Part shown: positions 36,408 through 49,025 of the stretch, piece after piece | Numbering within the stretch: the stretch's first letter is position 1 | Layout of the letters: each line of letters begins with the position of its first letter | Source: Lutispora saccharofermentans | GTDB lineage: Bacteria; Bacillota; Clostridia; Lutisporales; Lutisporaceae | Assembly: GCF_024363565.1 (NCBI RefSeq) | Contig: NZ_JAJEKE010000002.1 | Coordinates: 248,001 to 312,000, forward strand | Direction of reading: 5' to 3' | Length of the DNA: 64,000 nt | The notes under the pieces: generated by a model | The model's database searches: none | Told to the model about the DNA's origin: nothing | Seen by the model: the letters and a program-made list of their open reading frames with translations, nothing else | Program-made: the position numbers and the translations under genes

Positions 36408-37286
36408 ATGGCGGAACTGGATTCAAAAGCATTGGAGTTAAAGAGATACAGAGCCTATACGGAACTGTTGTTTACTGCTTTCGGCTGGGCTTTGAGCACG
36501 ATATTGATAAAGATGTATATAGGGGCAGTCCCTCCTTACCATCTCCTTATGGGGAGATTTGTTATAGGTACTCTTTTTATTTTTGCTTTGCAGCCCAAAA
36601 ATGTCATGAGGATAAAAAAGCAGGATTTAAAGATCGGTATACCCTTAGGTATTCTGGTGTTCGGAGCATATTCTTTCGGTGTGGTATGCCTGAAGTACAC
36701 CAGCGCATCCAAATCCGGATTTCTGGTTTCCCTATCGGTATTGTTCATACCTTTAGTGGATACTATGATCAAGAAGGCCGCCCCTTCCAGATGGACCATA
36801 ATAAGTGTAGGAATGTCAATGATAGGCATGAGCCTCATATCCGGGATAAACGGAGGAGGCTTTAATTTCGGAGATTTGCTTGCTGTCGGCTCGTCTGTGG
36901 TATACACGGCCTATATTCTGGCTCTGGACAAGTATGGCAAATATATTGAAGATACCCTGCTGACCTTGATACAGCTTGGGGTTGTAGCGGTGTTCAGCAT
37001 ATTGACAGTTGTGTTCTTCGAGGGCTTCAGCATGGCTTACATCAAAGAGGCATTGCTTCCCATCCTTATAATAGGCGTTTTGTGCACGGGCATGGTCACA
37101 TTGTGCCAGACCAGGGCTCAGAAGATAGCCAGCCCCGAAAGCGCAGGGATATTGTTTCTGGGCGAACCTCTTTTTACATTGATAATGGCACATTTTGTAT
37201 TAAATGAAACCATTGTTTTCAGCGGAGTGATCGGGGGATTGCTTATACTTGCAGCTTTGGTCATAGCAGTGTTAAAAAAGATTTAG
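36408..37286 (+). CDS. DMT-superfamily transporter (EamA domains)
   Basis: 292 residues, about ten membrane helices. FGWALSTILIKMYIGAVPPY and VCLKYTSASKSGFLVSLSVLF in repeat one, SPESAGILFLGEPLFTLIMAH in repeat two. Putative metabolite exporter; its place 54 bases after hom allows the idea of homoserine/threonine efflux but nothing proves it. Differs clearly from the EamA protein at 28707. Confidence 0.88.
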   Translation: MAELDSKALELKRYRAYTELLFTAFGWALSTILIKMYIGAVPPYHLLMGRFVIGTLFIFALQPKNVMRIKKQDLKIGIPLGILVFGAYSFGVVCLKYTSASKSGFLVSLSVLFIPLVDTMIKKAAPSRWTIISVGMSMIGMSLISGINGGGFNFGDLLAVGSSVVYTAYILALDKYGKYIEDTLLTLIQLGVVAVFSILTVVFFEGFSMAYIKEALLPILIIGVLCTGMVTLCQTRAQKIASPESAGILFLGEPLFTLIMAHFVLNETIVFSGVIGGLLILAALVIAVLKKI

Positions 37287-37312
37287 GAGGGATAGCCCCT
37301 CCTATTTTGTTT
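37285..37312 (+). terminator. terminator after the second EamA gene
   Basis: AGGAGGG (37285-37291) with CCCTCCT (37297-37303), loop of five, then ATTTTGTTTTT. The stem overlaps the stop codon region of the transporter and the 3' end of the convergent small gene. Confidence 0.85.
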
Positions 37313-37544
37313 TTGCATCCTTCCAGACCTTGACCGTGCAGCGCTCTTTCACACAGCTGTCGATTGCCTCGCTTTGGGCTTCCATATTGTCCGGATTATA
37401 GTTCTCCGGGAAATAATATGCATTATACTCCCTTTCAACGATCGGATAATCAGCTCCGTTATAAGTTTCATCGATTATGTTTTCATCGATCATATTTCTT
37501 TCAGCAGTATTCTTAACCTTATCCACCGTTACACCTCTTTTCAA
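37302..37544 (-). CDS. small acidic protein, function unknown
   Basis: 80 residues, no signal peptide, no Cys except two in SCVKERCTVKVWKDAKTK at the C-terminus. The middle, ADYPIVEREYNAYYFPENYN, is rich in Tyr. The ATG at 37544 has AAAGAGGTG upstream, which supports it being a real gene. Convergent to the transporter gene. I do not recognise the family. Confidence 0.5.
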   Translation of the reverse strand: MKRGVTVDKVKNTAERNMIDENIIDETYNGADYPIVEREYNAYYFPENYNPDNMEAQSEAIDSCVKERCTVKVWKDAKTK

Positions 37545-37587
37545 TGGGTTTCACAATTGATTTTACTGCAAAACTCTAATCTGATTT

Positions 37588-37925
37588 GTTGGTCTGACTG
37601 ATATAAGAGTGCAGCACTGAACTAACTCGCCCTAAGATCCACACCGCTATAGGCGGCGTGTGCCTAAGGGCGGCTAAGTCCAGTATGGACTTGACTAACA
37701 TTCAGTGGAGTTGAAACCCCACTGAATGAAGTCTCGTTCAATGTGAAGGGGCTTAGAGTTTGTTAGCGAAGTATAGGAAAAGTTGCGTCAACTGTTTGAG
37801 CCAAAGCGAGTTTTGACGCAGCCCTATGTAAGCTTACAAAGTCTTAGTGCCGGAGCTCTCGCAATCGTTATCAGTTAGCACAACAGACTGCTAAAAATGT
37901 ATTACTGCAGTGGAATCACAGTTTA
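37588..37925. mobile_element. palindromic repeat A, copy 3, interrupted by element S2
   Basis: Inverted ends GTTGGTCTGACTGATA (37588-37603) and TATCAGTTAGCACAAC (to 37884), wider ends TGATTTTACTGCA (about 37558) and TGCAGTGGAATCA (to about 37919). Outer stem: 37750-37766 with 37833-37851. Central stem TGCGTCAA (37784-37791) with TTGACGCA (37813-37820) around a 21-base loop. Between AAGAGTGCA and GTGAAGGGGC, which are adjacent in copies 1 and 2, lies element S2. Confidence 0.8.
37615..37740. mobile_element. structured repeat S, copy 2 (inside repeat A3)
   Basis: Ends CACTGAAC ... GTTCA. Hairpin 1: CGCCCT (37628-37633) with AGGGCG (37667-37672), plus an inner CACAC/GTGTG. Hairpin 2: CATTCAGTGG (37699-37708) with CCACTGAATG (37719-37728). 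Relative to copy 1, the C-G pair in the middle of hairpin 2 is T-A: a compensated change. Confidence 0.8.
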
Positions 37926-38131
37926 ATATATTTTTTGTATAAAATATAGGATTATGCTATAGAATTTTGGTATTTTTTCTTGATCAATGCCAAAATTGGA
38001 TACCGGTGAGGTATAATATAACGAAACCAACAACTCGCTGAAACGGTGTACTGTAATTGCTTGTGCAATTACTTCCGTTGTTATAAAATATAAGAATAAA
38101 ACATGCAGCAGAATAAATTTTGGAGGTCATG
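37926..38131. other. leader upstream of pcrA
   Basis: Contains a TATAAT (38012-38017) without a good -35, an inverted repeat AATTTTGGTA/TGCCAAAATT near 37962-37997, and a perfect hairpin GTAATTGC-TTGT-GCAATTAC (38052-38071) flanked by AACGG/CCGTT. Role unknown. Confidence 0.4.
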
Positions 38132-40057
38132 ATGGAAAACCTTTTAGATAATTTGAACAAACAGCAAAGAGAGGCTGTAGAGCATACCGAGGGGCCTTTG
38201 CTGATACTGGCCGGTGCAGGATCGGGAAAGACCAGGGTGCTCACTTACAGAATCGCATATCTGATAAATGAAAAAAACGTGTACCCGTCAAACATTCTTG
38301 CCATTACCTTTACCAACAAAGCCGCCAAGGAGATGAAGGAGAGAGTCCAAAGCCTTCTTGAGGGCTCTTATGATATGTGGGTATCTACTTTCCACGCGGC
38401 CTGCGCCAGGATTTTGCGAACGCAGGTAGAAAAGCTTGATGGTTATAAGAAGAATTTTATCATATTTGATACGGATGATCAGGTAAAGGTCATCAAGGAA
38501 TGTCTGAAAGAGCTGAACTATAATGAAAAGAATTTTCCGCCCAAGGAGATGCTGTCCTCCATATCCAAAACCAAGGATCAGCTCATGACGCCCGGCAGGT
38601 TCATGGACAGATATGGAAGAGACTTCAGGCTTAAGAAGGTGGCTGATATATACTCGCTCTACCAGAAAAAGCTTATGGCAAATAATGCCCTGGATTTTGA
38701 TGATATACTTTTTAAGACAGTGGAGCTTTTTCAAAATAATCCTGATGTGCTTCAGTATTATCAGAACAAGTTCAAATATATCATGGTGGATGAATACCAG
38801 GACACCAACTATTGTCAATATATGCTCGTGAACCTGCTGGCAAAGAGCCACAGGAACCTATGTGTCGTAGGCGATGACGACCAGTGCATCTATAGCTGGA
38901 GGGGCGCCGACATAGGGAACATTTTAAACTTTGAGAAGGATTTCCCGGACGCAAAGGTAATAAAATTAGAGCAGAATTACCGCTCTACCCAGACAATATT
39001 GGATGCCGCCAACAGTGTCATAGATAGAAACTTCGGAAGGAAGAGCAAGAGGCTTTGGACTGAGAATGGAGAGGGAAAGCCCATAGTTTATTATAAGGCT
39101 ATGGATGAAAGGGACGAAGGCGACTTTATCATCGGAGAAATAGATAGGCTGGCTTTTCAGGAGCACAGGGATCTCAAGAGCTTTGCCATACTATACAGGA
39201 CTAACTCCCAGTCCCGTGTGATTGAGGAAATGTGTATGGCAAGAGGGATACCGTATAAGATTGTGGGAGGCCACCGCTTTTACGATAGAATGGAAGTCAA
39301 AGATGTTATCGCATATTTAAGGGCAATACAGGACCCGGATGGGGACCTAAGCATAAAAAGGATAATCAATGTTCCCAAGAGGGGGATCGGCAAGGCTACC
39401 CTGGATTTGCTGGAAGCTTACGCCAGAGACACCGGGAACTCTTTGTACGAGGCGCTTCTCTTTGTCGACAGCATTGACGGCATAGGCAAAAAAGCAAAGA
39501 ACAGCATAAAGGACTTTGTAAGGCTTATAGCTGAGCTTATGGATGTGGCAGAAAAAGAGAGCGCATCCGCAGTGATAAATGAGGTAATAATGAGAAGCGG
39601 ATATCTGGAAGTATTGGAAAAGGGTGATGATGAAGACCAGGAAAGAGGGAAGAATATAAAGGAATTGATTTCCGCTGCATTGGAGTATGAGGAAAAAAAT
39701 GAAGACAGTTCACTCCAGGGATTTTTGGAGAACATGGCTTTGATGTCGGATATCGATGGGCTGAAGGAAGAAAGGGAAGGCATAACTATGATGACCCTCC
39801 ACAGTGCCAAAGGCCTGGAATTTCCCGTGGTGTTTATCTGCGGACTGGAGGAAGGGCTTTTCCCCACCCAGAGAGCCTTTTTCGACGAGCATCAGCTTGA
39901 GGAAGAGCGAAGGCTTATGTATGTAGGAGTCACCAGAGCCAGGGAAAAGCTTTATCTCAGCTCTGCCTTTGAAAGGACCATATATGGAAGCAGCTCCTAC
40001 ACAATGGAATCCAGATTTTTACGTGAAATTCCCAAGGATTTGATGATAAAGATGTGA
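38132..40057 (+). CDS. pcrA: ATP-dependent DNA helicase PcrA/UvrD, short C-terminus
   Basis: 641 residues, superfamily 1 helicase. All helicase motifs are seen: NLNKQQREAVEHTEGPLLIL, Walker A AGAGSGKTRVL, VDEYQDTNYCQY, VVGDDDQCIYSWRGAD, QNYRSTQTILDAAN, TLHSAKGLEFPVVF and YVGVTRAREKLYL. It unwinds DNA in repair and replication restart. Bacillus PcrA continues about 85 residues beyond SRFLNEIP (a Tudor-like tail that binds RNA polymerase); here the protein stops ten residues after that point, and a C-type repeat starts five bases after the stop. ATG 38132 has GGAGG five bases upstream; ATG 38129 would be too close. Confidence 0.93.
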   Translation: MENLLDNLNKQQREAVEHTEGPLLILAGAGSGKTRVLTYRIAYLINEKNVYPSNILAITFTNKAAKEMKERVQSLLEGSYDMWVSTFHAACARILRTQVEKLDGYKKNFIIFDTDDQVKVIKECLKELNYNEKNFPPKEMLSSISKTKDQLMTPGRFMDRYGRDFRLKKVADIYSLYQKKLMANNALDFDDILFKTVELFQNNPDVLQYYQNKFKYIMVDEYQDTNYCQYMLVNLLAKSHRNLCVVGDDDQCIYSWRGADIGNILNFEKDFPDAKVIKLEQNYRSTQTILDAANSVIDRNFGRKSKRLWTENGEGKPIVYYKAMDERDEGDFIIGEIDRLAFQEHRDLKSFAILYRTNSQSRVIEEMCMARGIPYKIVGGHRFYDRMEVKDVIAYLRAIQDPDGDLSIKRIINVPKRGIGKATLDLLEAYARDTGNSLYEALLFVDSIDGIGKKAKNSIKDFVRLIAELMDVAEKESASAVINEVIMRSGYLEVLEKGDDEDQERGKNIKELISAALEYEEKNEDSSLQGFLENMALMSDIDGLKEEREGITMMTLHSAKGLEFPVVFICGLEEGLFPTQRAFFDEHQLEEERRLMYVGVTRAREKLYLSSAFERTIYGSSSYTMESRFLREIPKDLMIKM

Positions 40058-42573
<2,516 letters not shown>

Positions 42574-42574
42574 T

Positions 42575-42859
42575 ATGATAGAAAAAAAGGATTTGGAATA
42601 CGTTGCAGCTCTGGCTAAGCTAAAGCTCAGAGAAGAGGACCTGGAAAAGGTGAGAGAAAAATTCAGCATGGTCCTGGATTATGTCAGCATGCTGAACAAG
42701 CTGGATATTGAGGAGGTTGAACCTCTGATAAATGTCAACGGCATGACCAATGTGATGAGGGAAGATGAAGTCGGAGAATCGATGAACAGGGAAACTTTGC
42801 TTGCCAACGCTCCGGAAAAGATGTACGGCTGCATAAAAGTCAGCAAAATAATAGAGTAG
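42575..42859 (+). CDS. gatC: Asp-tRNA(Asn)/Glu-tRNA(Gln) amidotransferase subunit C
   Basis: 94 residues. DLEYVAALAKLKLREEDLEK and the conserved middle VEPLINV; holds GatA and GatB together. ATG at 42575 begins two bases after the ligA stop. Confidence 0.93.
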   Translation: MIEKKDLEYVAALAKLKLREEDLEKVREKFSMVLDYVSMLNKLDIEEVEPLINVNGMTNVMREDEVGESMNRETLLANAPEKMYGCIKVSKIIE

Positions 42860-42957
42860 GAGACGGAAACCACGGAAGGTCACTGAAACTTCACGAAAAA
42901 TCAATCCGTGTTCTTTAGTGAAAAATTCCGTGTCTTTCAGTGGTTGTCGCCTCCCCG
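42858..42957. repeat. B-type repeat as a single long hairpin
   Basis: The cleanest B copy: GGAGACGGAAACCACGGAAG (42858-42877) and following bases pair, with interruptions, with the arm ending TTTCAGTGGTTGTCGCCTCC (to about 42955). No other module is inside it, so it may be the basic B unit. It lies between gatC and gatA within the operon. Confidence 0.7.
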
Positions 42958-42987
42958 TTCCAAAATAATACAGAAGAGGTGAAAATA

Positions 42988-44445
42988 TTGGATTTACATA
43001 ATCTGACCCTGCATGAGATAAGGGATATGATAAGAAGCGGCGAGGTAAGCGCCAAGGATGTGCTGCAAAGCGTCTACGGCAGGATAGATGCCGTAGATGA
43101 TAAGGTAGATGCTTATATAGCTTTGACAAGGGATAAAGCCTATGAGGCTGCTGAGGCTATAGACAAGAGGCTTGCCGGTGGAGAAGCGTTGGGAGATGTA
43201 GCGGGCATACCCATGGCCCTGAAGGATAATATCTCTACAAACGGCATAAAGACCACCTGTGCATCAAAAATGCTGGAAAACTATACTCCGGCCTTTGATG
43301 CTCATGTATATGAAAAGCTTAAAGAGGCAGGGGCAATTCTAATAGGGAAGACAAATCTCGATGAGTTTGCCATGGGCAGCTCTACTGAGAATTCTGCTTT
43401 CAAAACCACCAAAAATCCCTGGAATTTGGACAGAGTTTCCGGTGGCTCCAGCGGAGGATCTGCAGCAGCAGTCGCAGCAGGAGAAGCTTTCTTCGCATTA
43501 GGCTCCGACACGGGGGGCTCCATAAGACAGCCTGCTTCGCTATGCGGGATAGTAGGATTTAAGCCTACCTACGGAGCTGTATCAAGATACGGCCTGGTGG
43601 CTTTCGGTTCATCCTTTGACCAGATCGGTCCCTTCACCAAGGATGTAGAAGATTGTGCCATTGTGCTGAATCATTTGTATGGATATGATAAAAATGATTC
43701 GACCTCTCTTGCGGTAGAGCATGGGGATTTTAAGGAAGCTTTGAACAAAGAAATAAAAGGAATGAAAATAGGTTTGCCTAAGGAATATTTCGGCGAAGGC
43801 ATAGCTCCGGAAGTGAAGAAGCTGGTGATGGACGGGGTCAAGGTGATGGAAAGCCTTGGAGCTCACGTGGAGGAAACCAGCCTGCCATATTCGGAGTATG
43901 CTCTCCCGGTATACTATATAGCATCATCGGCGGAAGCCTCCTCTAATCTGGCAAGGTTTGACGGAGTCAGATACGGCTATAGAGCTAAGGATTATGAGGA
44001 TTTGAATGATTTGTATATCAAGAGCAGAAGCGAAGCCTTCGGAGACGAGGTAAAGCTTAGAATAATGCTGGGCACATATACCCTGAGCTCCGGATACTAT
44101 GATGCTTACTACAACAAGGCATTGAAGGCCAGGAGGCTGATCAAGCAGGATTTTGAGAAAGCCTTCGAAAAATATGATATTTTGATATCTCCCACATCTC
44201 CTACCACTGCTTTTAAGATAGGAGAAAGATCCGATGATCAGCTGGCAATGTATATGTCGGATATATGCACCGTACCTGTAAATATAGCGGGCATACCTGC
44301 CATATCCATACCCTGCGGGTTCTCGGGAGGATTGCCTGTAGGCATGCAGATAATGGGCAAAGCCTTGGGAGAGGCCTCAATAATAAAAGCCGCTCATGCT
44401 TTTCAAAGAAATACGGATTTCCTCGGAAAAAGACCGACTCTATAA
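42988..44445 (+). CDS. gatA: Asp-tRNA(Asn)/Glu-tRNA(Gln) amidotransferase subunit A
   Basis: 485 residues, amidase-signature family. Catalytic Lys in [10 protein letters not shown] (about 78), cis-Ser in [14 protein letters not shown] (about 155) and Ser in [16 protein letters not shown] (about 178). Hydrolyses glutamine to feed ammonia to GatB. Start is TTG at 42988 with AGAGGTG seven bases upstream; the protein begins [11 protein letters not shown] like its relatives. An earlier in-frame ATG lies in the B repeat. Confidence 0.95.
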   Translation: MDLHNLTLHEIRDMIRSGEVSAKDVLQSVYGRIDAVDDKVDAYIALTRDKAYEAAEAIDKRLAGGEALGDVAGIPMALKDNISTNGIKTTCASKMLENYTPAFDAHVYEKLKEAGAILIGKTNLDEFAMGSSTENSAFKTTKNPWNLDRVSGGSSGGSAAAVAAGEAFFALGSDTGGSIRQPASLCGIVGFKPTYGAVSRYGLVAFGSSFDQIGPFTKDVEDCAIVLNHLYGYDKNDSTSLAVEHGDFKEALNKEIKGMKIGLPKEYFGEGIAPEVKKLVMDGVKVMESLGAHVEETSLPYSEYALPVYYIASSAEASSNLARFDGVRYGYRAKDYEDLNDLYIKSRSEAFGDEVKLRIMLGTYTLSSGYYDAYYNKALKARRLIKQDFEKAFEKYDILISPTSPTTAFKIGERSDDQLAMYMSDICTVPVNIAGIPAISIPCGFSGGLPVGMQIMGKALGEASIIKAAHAFQRNTDFLGKRPTL

Positions 44446-44458
44446 GGTGGTGTAAGAT

Positions 44459-45889
44459 ATGAATTATGAAACGATTATAGGTCTTGAAATACATGCGGAG
44501 CTGAGCACAAAGAGCAAGGCTTTTTGCAGCTGCAAAAATGAATTCGGCGCAGAAGTAAATACTAACTGCTGCCCAGTGTGCATGGGCTATCCCGGAGCCC
44601 TTCCGGTGATGAATAAAAAAGTTGTAGAATATGCTGTCAAGGCAGGCCTGGCCTTAGACTGCCAGATTTCATTATATAGCAAAACAGACAGAAAAAATTA
44701 TTTCTATCCTGATTTGCCCAAGGCCTATCAGATCTCTCAATATGATATACCTTTGTGCAAGAATGGAAAGATACAAGTTCAGGTTGATGGTGAGAATAAG
44801 TCCATAGGTATTACGCGAATCCATATAGAAGAAGATGCGGGAAAGCTCATACACGGTACGGAAGTAGAGGATTATTCTTTGGTAGATTTCAACAGATCCG
44901 GAGTGCCTTTGATTGAGATCGTATCGGAGCCTGATATGAGAAGCCCTGTGGAAGCCAGATTATATCTGGAAAAGCTTAAAGGCATATTGGAATACCTGGA
45001 GATTTCCGATTGCAAGATGCAGGAAGGCTCCCTAAGATGCGATGCCAATATTTCCATAAGGCCTGCAGGACAAAAAGAGTTCGGGATAAAAACGGAAATC
45101 AAGAACATGAACTCGATGAAAGCATTGCAGAAAGCATTGGAATATGAGGAGGAGCGGCATAAGAAAGTGCTCTCGGAAGGCGGTACCATAGTTCAGGAAA
45201 CCAGACGCTGGGATGAAGCCAAAGGCATCACCGTATCCATGAGGACCAAAGAGCAGGCTCATGATTACAGGTATTTTCCGGAGCCGGATCTGGTTCCTAT
45301 AGTATTGGAAGAAAAATGGATAGATGAGATACGAAAAGCTTTGCCGGAGCTCCCGGATGATAAAAGGAGAAGATTTGTGGAGGAATACGGAATCCCTGAT
45401 TATGATGCTTCCGTTCTTACTCTCACAAAAGAACTGTCTGATTTCTTTGAAGCTTGCGCAAAAGGTCACAAAAATCCGAAGGCGATAAGCAATTGGGTAA
45501 TGGGAGAAATACTCAGAATAATGAAGGAAAAGGAGCTGGATTTCAAGGATTTAAAAATAAAGCCGGAGGATCTGAGAAAGCTGGTGGACCTGATAGAGTC
45601 CGGAGTATTGAGCAGTACAGGAGCCAAGCAGGTATTTGAAGAAATGTTTAGGACCGGCCGTGAGCCCGAAGCTCTGGTGGAACAATTGGGCTTAAAGCAG
45701 ATAAGCGATGAGGATGTAATAGTCGAATTAGTAAAAAAAGTCCTGAGCGAAAATCAAAAATCCGTAGAAGATTATAAAAACGGTAAAAGCAATGCTCTGG
45801 GATTCCTGGTAGGCCAATGTATGAAAGCATCCAAGGGAAAAGGAAATCCGCAGCTCATAAATAAAATACTTAAAGATTTGTTGGCTTAA
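44459..45889 (+). CDS. gatB: Asp-tRNA(Asn)/Glu-tRNA(Gln) amidotransferase subunit B
   Basis: 476 residues. [33 protein letters not shown] with zinc-type Cys, [19 protein letters not shown] and the YqeY-like tail. Binds the mischarged tRNA and amidates it. Having gatCAB suggests missing GlnRS, AsnRS or both. 13 bases after gatA, AAGGTGGTG ribosome site. Confidence 0.96.
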   Translation: MNYETIIGLEIHAELSTKSKAFCSCKNEFGAEVNTNCCPVCMGYPGALPVMNKKVVEYAVKAGLALDCQISLYSKTDRKNYFYPDLPKAYQISQYDIPLCKNGKIQVQVDGENKSIGITRIHIEEDAGKLIHGTEVEDYSLVDFNRSGVPLIEIVSEPDMRSPVEARLYLEKLKGILEYLEISDCKMQEGSLRCDANISIRPAGQKEFGIKTEIKNMNSMKALQKALEYEEERHKKVLSEGGTIVQETRRWDEAKGITVSMRTKEQAHDYRYFPEPDLVPIVLEEKWIDEIRKALPELPDDKRRRFVEEYGIPDYDASVLTLTKELSDFFEACAKGHKNPKAISNWVMGEILRIMKEKELDFKDLKIKPEDLRKLVDLIESGVLSSTGAKQVFEEMFRTGREPEALVEQLGLKQISDEDVIVELVKKVLSENQKSVEDYKNGKSNALGFLVGQCMKASKGKGNPQLINKILKDLLA

Positions 45890-46275
45890 AATGTACAAGA
45901 GCAGCATATCAATAATTAGTATAAACAGTGTTATAAAGTTGATAAAGTGCTTTTATGTCCATCAAATATGAATTTTGTAAAAAAATGTTGAGGTAAATTT
46001 TATAATTTTTATGAGAATGAAGCATTGATTTTCCTTAGTTACATTATTCTGAATTTGTTAATTATTTTGATATATATATTTCATGGATATAAAATGTATT
46101 GAAAAAATCTCTCCATTCGTGTAATATAAATATAATAAAAATATAAAGAGAAATACCATACAGTTTCATTTTTATTGTTTTGTTGTAGTACAGCCTACGG
46201 CTGTTTCTGCATATATTTCATTAATTTTTAGGTGTAAATAAAATGCGCCTAAGTAAAAAAAAGGGGGATGAATTG
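45890..46275. other. AT-rich gap upstream of oppA
   Basis: No repeat family is seen here, unusual for a gap of this size. TTGAAA (46099-46104), 17 bases and TAATAT (46122-46127) make a plausible promoter, leaving a leader of about 145 bases. CAGCCTACGGCTG (46191-46203) is a small palindromic hairpin in the leader. Confidence 0.45.
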
Positions 46276-47940
46276 ATGAAAAGATCACTAACATTAGTGC
46301 TCGTAATGATGCTGGTACTAAGCTTAGCTCTTACAGCATGCGGACCTAAGGCTCCGGCAGAACCGGCAGAACCCGGCGAACCGGCAGCAGCAGAACCAAA
46401 GCTATTGAGGTTTACTATTGGTGCAGAACCTCCGGCTCTTGACCAACAGATAGCTACAGATACCTATGCTATTATGCTGGGCAACCATCTCTATGAAGGC
46501 TTAGTCAGAGTTGCAGACAATGGTAAAGTAACTCCAGGTATGGCCGAGAAATGGGAAATTTCCGAAGACGGACTTACCTACACTTTCCATTTGAGAGATG
46601 CTAAGTGGAGCGACGGAAAGCCTGTAACAGCAAATGATTTCGAATATGCTATAAAGAGACTTCTGAATCCTGCTACAGCTTCCGAGTATGCATTCCAGGG
46701 CTACTATATACTGAACGGTGAAGAATACAACACAGGAAAGATCACAGATCCTTCCCAGATCGGTATTAAAGCTCTTGACGAAAAGACTCTTGAAATCAAA
46801 TTAAAGGTTCCAACCGGTTATTTCTTAGCTTTAACAAACTTCATATCCTTGTTCCCGGTTAGACAGGATTTTGTAGAGGCTCAGGGAACAGCTTATGCTG
46901 CTGAAGCTGACAAGATACTTTACAACGGACCATATATTCTGAAAGAATGGAAGCATGAAGAAGGTCTTGTTCTTGAAAAGAATCCGGAATATTGGAATAA
47001 AGATGCTGTAAAGATTGACAAGGTTGAAATAGCTATAGTTACAGACAGCAATACAGCAATGAGCATGTATGAAGCAGGAGATCTTGACTTTGTTGCTCTT
47101 CCAAAGGACAGAGTAGAGGAATTCGACAAAGCAGGCAAAGCTAACTTCTACTATGACGGTGCTGAATTCTACTTCCAGTTCAACGTAAAAGGAAGAAACA
47201 AGGAAGTTGGAAAATTAACAGGCAATGCCAACTTCAGAAAAGCATTCGGATATGCTATAGACAGACAGGGCTATGTTGATGCAGTTCTAAAGAACGGCTC
47301 AGACGCAGCTACAAGATATGTATTGCCATTGCTTGCAGGCGCTAATGACTTATTTGCAAAAGAATATCCATTGGAGTTCTATCCAAAGAATGCTGACCCT
47401 GCAAAAGCAAAAGAATATTTGGACAAAGCTCTTGCAGAGCTGAACATGACAGTTGATCAGATTCCTGCAATCGAATTCTTGACTGACGACTCAGACAGTG
47501 CAAGAATATCTGCAGAAGCTATCCAAGACATGCTTGCTAAGAATGCTGGAATAAAGCTTGATATCAAACAGGTTCCATTTAAGCAAAGACTTGAACTCAT
47601 GAACAAGAAGGATTATGACCTTGTATTCGCAGGTTGGGGCCCAGACTATGACGATCCGATGACTTATCTTGATTTGTGGGTAATCGGCGGCGGACATAAC
47701 AATACAAACTGGGAAGACAAGACTTATACAGATCTGATCAACTTCTGCAAATCTGCTCCGGACGTGAAGGAAAGAGCAGACAAGATGTTCGAAGCAGAAA
47801 AATACTTGCTTGAAAATGGTCCTATAGTTCCTGTTTACTTCAGAAGAAGAGCTTGGACTCATGTTGATGGTTTAACAGGATTGATCAGAAACTTCATAGG
47901 CTCTGACCCAGACTTCGTATTTGCTGATATTACAAGATAA
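46276..47940 (+). CDS. oppA: Oligopeptide ABC transporter, substrate-binding lipoprotein
   Basis: 554 residues. Lipoprotein signal MKRSLTLVLVMMLVLSLALT then AC, so it is anchored to the membrane at Cys. A Pro/Ala/Glu-rich linker follows. The family-5 solute-binding motif WEISEDGLTYTFHLRDAKWS is clear. Captures peptides outside the cell. ATG at 46276 (AAGGGGG upstream) gives the correct signal peptide; an earlier ATG at 46243 would not. First gene of oppABCDF. Confidence 0.95.
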   Translation: MKRSLTLVLVMMLVLSLALTACGPKAPAEPAEPGEPAAAEPKLLRFTIGAEPPALDQQIATDTYAIMLGNHLYEGLVRVADNGKVTPGMAEKWEISEDGLTYTFHLRDAKWSDGKPVTANDFEYAIKRLLNPATASEYAFQGYYILNGEEYNTGKITDPSQIGIKALDEKTLEIKLKVPTGYFLALTNFISLFPVRQDFVEAQGTAYAAEADKILYNGPYILKEWKHEEGLVLEKNPEYWNKDAVKIDKVEIAIVTDSNTAMSMYEAGDLDFVALPKDRVEEFDKAGKANFYYDGAEFYFQFNVKGRNKEVGKLTGNANFRKAFGYAIDRQGYVDAVLKNGSDAATRYVLPLLAGANDLFAKEYPLEFYPKNADPAKAKEYLDKALAELNMTVDQIPAIEFLTDDSDSARISAEAIQDMLAKNAGIKLDIKQVPFKQRLELMNKKDYDLVFAGWGPDYDDPMTYLDLWVIGGGHNNTNWEDKTYTDLINFCKSAPDVKERADKMFEAEKYLLENGPIVPVYFRRRAWTHVDGLTGLIRNFIGSDPDFVFADITR

Positions 47941-47969
47941 AGAAATATAAAAAAATTATCAGTACGCAA

Positions 47970-48001
47970 GACAAAGGTATATGTTAACATATACCTTTGT
48001 C
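47970..48001. terminator. 32-bp perfect palindrome between oppA and oppB
   Basis: GACAAAGGTATATGTT and its exact complement, 47970-48001, 29 bases after oppA. In RNA it gives a stem of about 14 pairs. No T-run follows. Hairpins here in other opp operons make the binding-protein message more abundant than the rest. Confidence 0.65.
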
Positions 48002-48092
48002 CCATATTTAAGGCTGATATTTCTTAAAATAATCACAATTGGTTCACAGAAAATTCACAAATTTTAATCTTAATGTGGGAGGTGCCTATATT

Positions 48093-49010
48093 TTGTTTAG
48101 ATACATCTTAAAAAGATTTTTTGTATCTTTGATCACAGTTTGGATCCTGGCCACCTTGACGTTCTTCCTGGTAAGAGTGCTGCCCGGTGACCCTTTTACA
48201 AGCGAAAAAATTACCCCGGAAATAAAAGCAAATATGATGAAATATTATGGCCTGGACAGGCCTTTGCCGGAACAATATATTAAGTATATGGGCAATCTGG
48301 TCAAAGGTGAAATGGGCTTTTCCTTAAAATATAAGAATAGAACGGTAAATCAAATAATCAGAGATGCCTTTCCCAACTCAGCAGATTTAGGACTTCGATC
48401 CCTGGCTTTTTCAGTCACCGTTGGTTTGATTCTTGGAATTATAGCTGCTATTAATCATAACAAAGGTTGGGACTATACAAGCATGATCATTGCCGTAATA
48501 GGCGTATCAGTGCCAAGCTTTGTAATAGGCGGGCTGGTGCAATACTTTTTCGGCATATATTTGAAGGTACTGCCTGTTGCTCAGTGGAAGAGCTTTGCCC
48601 ATACTATTTTGCCGACCTTCTCATTGGGCTTGTCAACTTTGGCTCTTATTGCGAGACTTATGCGCACAAGCATGCTTGAGGTTGTAGGACAGGATTATAT
48701 AAAGACAGCAAAAGCAAAAGGGTTGTCCCCCGTACAGGTAACCGTAAAGCACCAGATAAGAAATGCAATACTTCCTGTTGTTACCGTATTAGGTCCATTG
48801 GTCGCCGCACTGCTCACAGGTACCTTTGTTGTAGAACAGATATTCGCGATTCCCGGGCTTGGAAGACACTATGTAATTAGCATACAAAATCTAGACTACA
48901 CTATGGTTTTGGGATTGACTATATTCTTCGGGGCGTTCCTGGTATTCATGAACTTCCTGGTCGATATAGCCTATGGTTTCGTAGATCCCAGAATCAGGGT
49001 AGGCAGATAA
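48093..49010 (+). CDS. oppB: Oligopeptide ABC transporter permease OppB
   Basis: 305 residues, six membrane helices. FRYILKRFFVSLITVW at the start, RVLPGDPF and the coupling-helix motif TAKAKGLSPVQVTVKHQIRN. Start is TTG at 48093 with GGGAGGTG eight bases upstream and the usual MFRYILKR alignment; an upstream ATG at 48039 would add an unlikely extension. Confidence 0.93.
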   Translation: MFRYILKRFFVSLITVWILATLTFFLVRVLPGDPFTSEKITPEIKANMMKYYGLDRPLPEQYIKYMGNLVKGEMGFSLKYKNRTVNQIIRDAFPNSADLGLRSLAFSVTVGLILGIIAAINHNKGWDYTSMIIAVIGVSVPSFVIGGLVQYFFGIYLKVLPVAQWKSFAHTILPTFSLGLSTLALIARLMRTSMLEVVGQDYIKTAKAKGLSPVQVTVKHQIRNAILPVVTVLGPLVAALLTGTFVVEQIFAIPGLGRHYVISIQNLDYTMVLGLTIFFGAFLVFMNFLVDIAYGFVDPRIRVGR

Positions 49011-49025
49011 GGAGGAGCTGGAGAG

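Noticed and set aside
37588-37925. Repeat A/S block as a group II intron or tRNA-containing element
   Set aside because: No domain V-like hairpin, no reverse transcriptase gene and no tRNA cloverleaf could be drawn.
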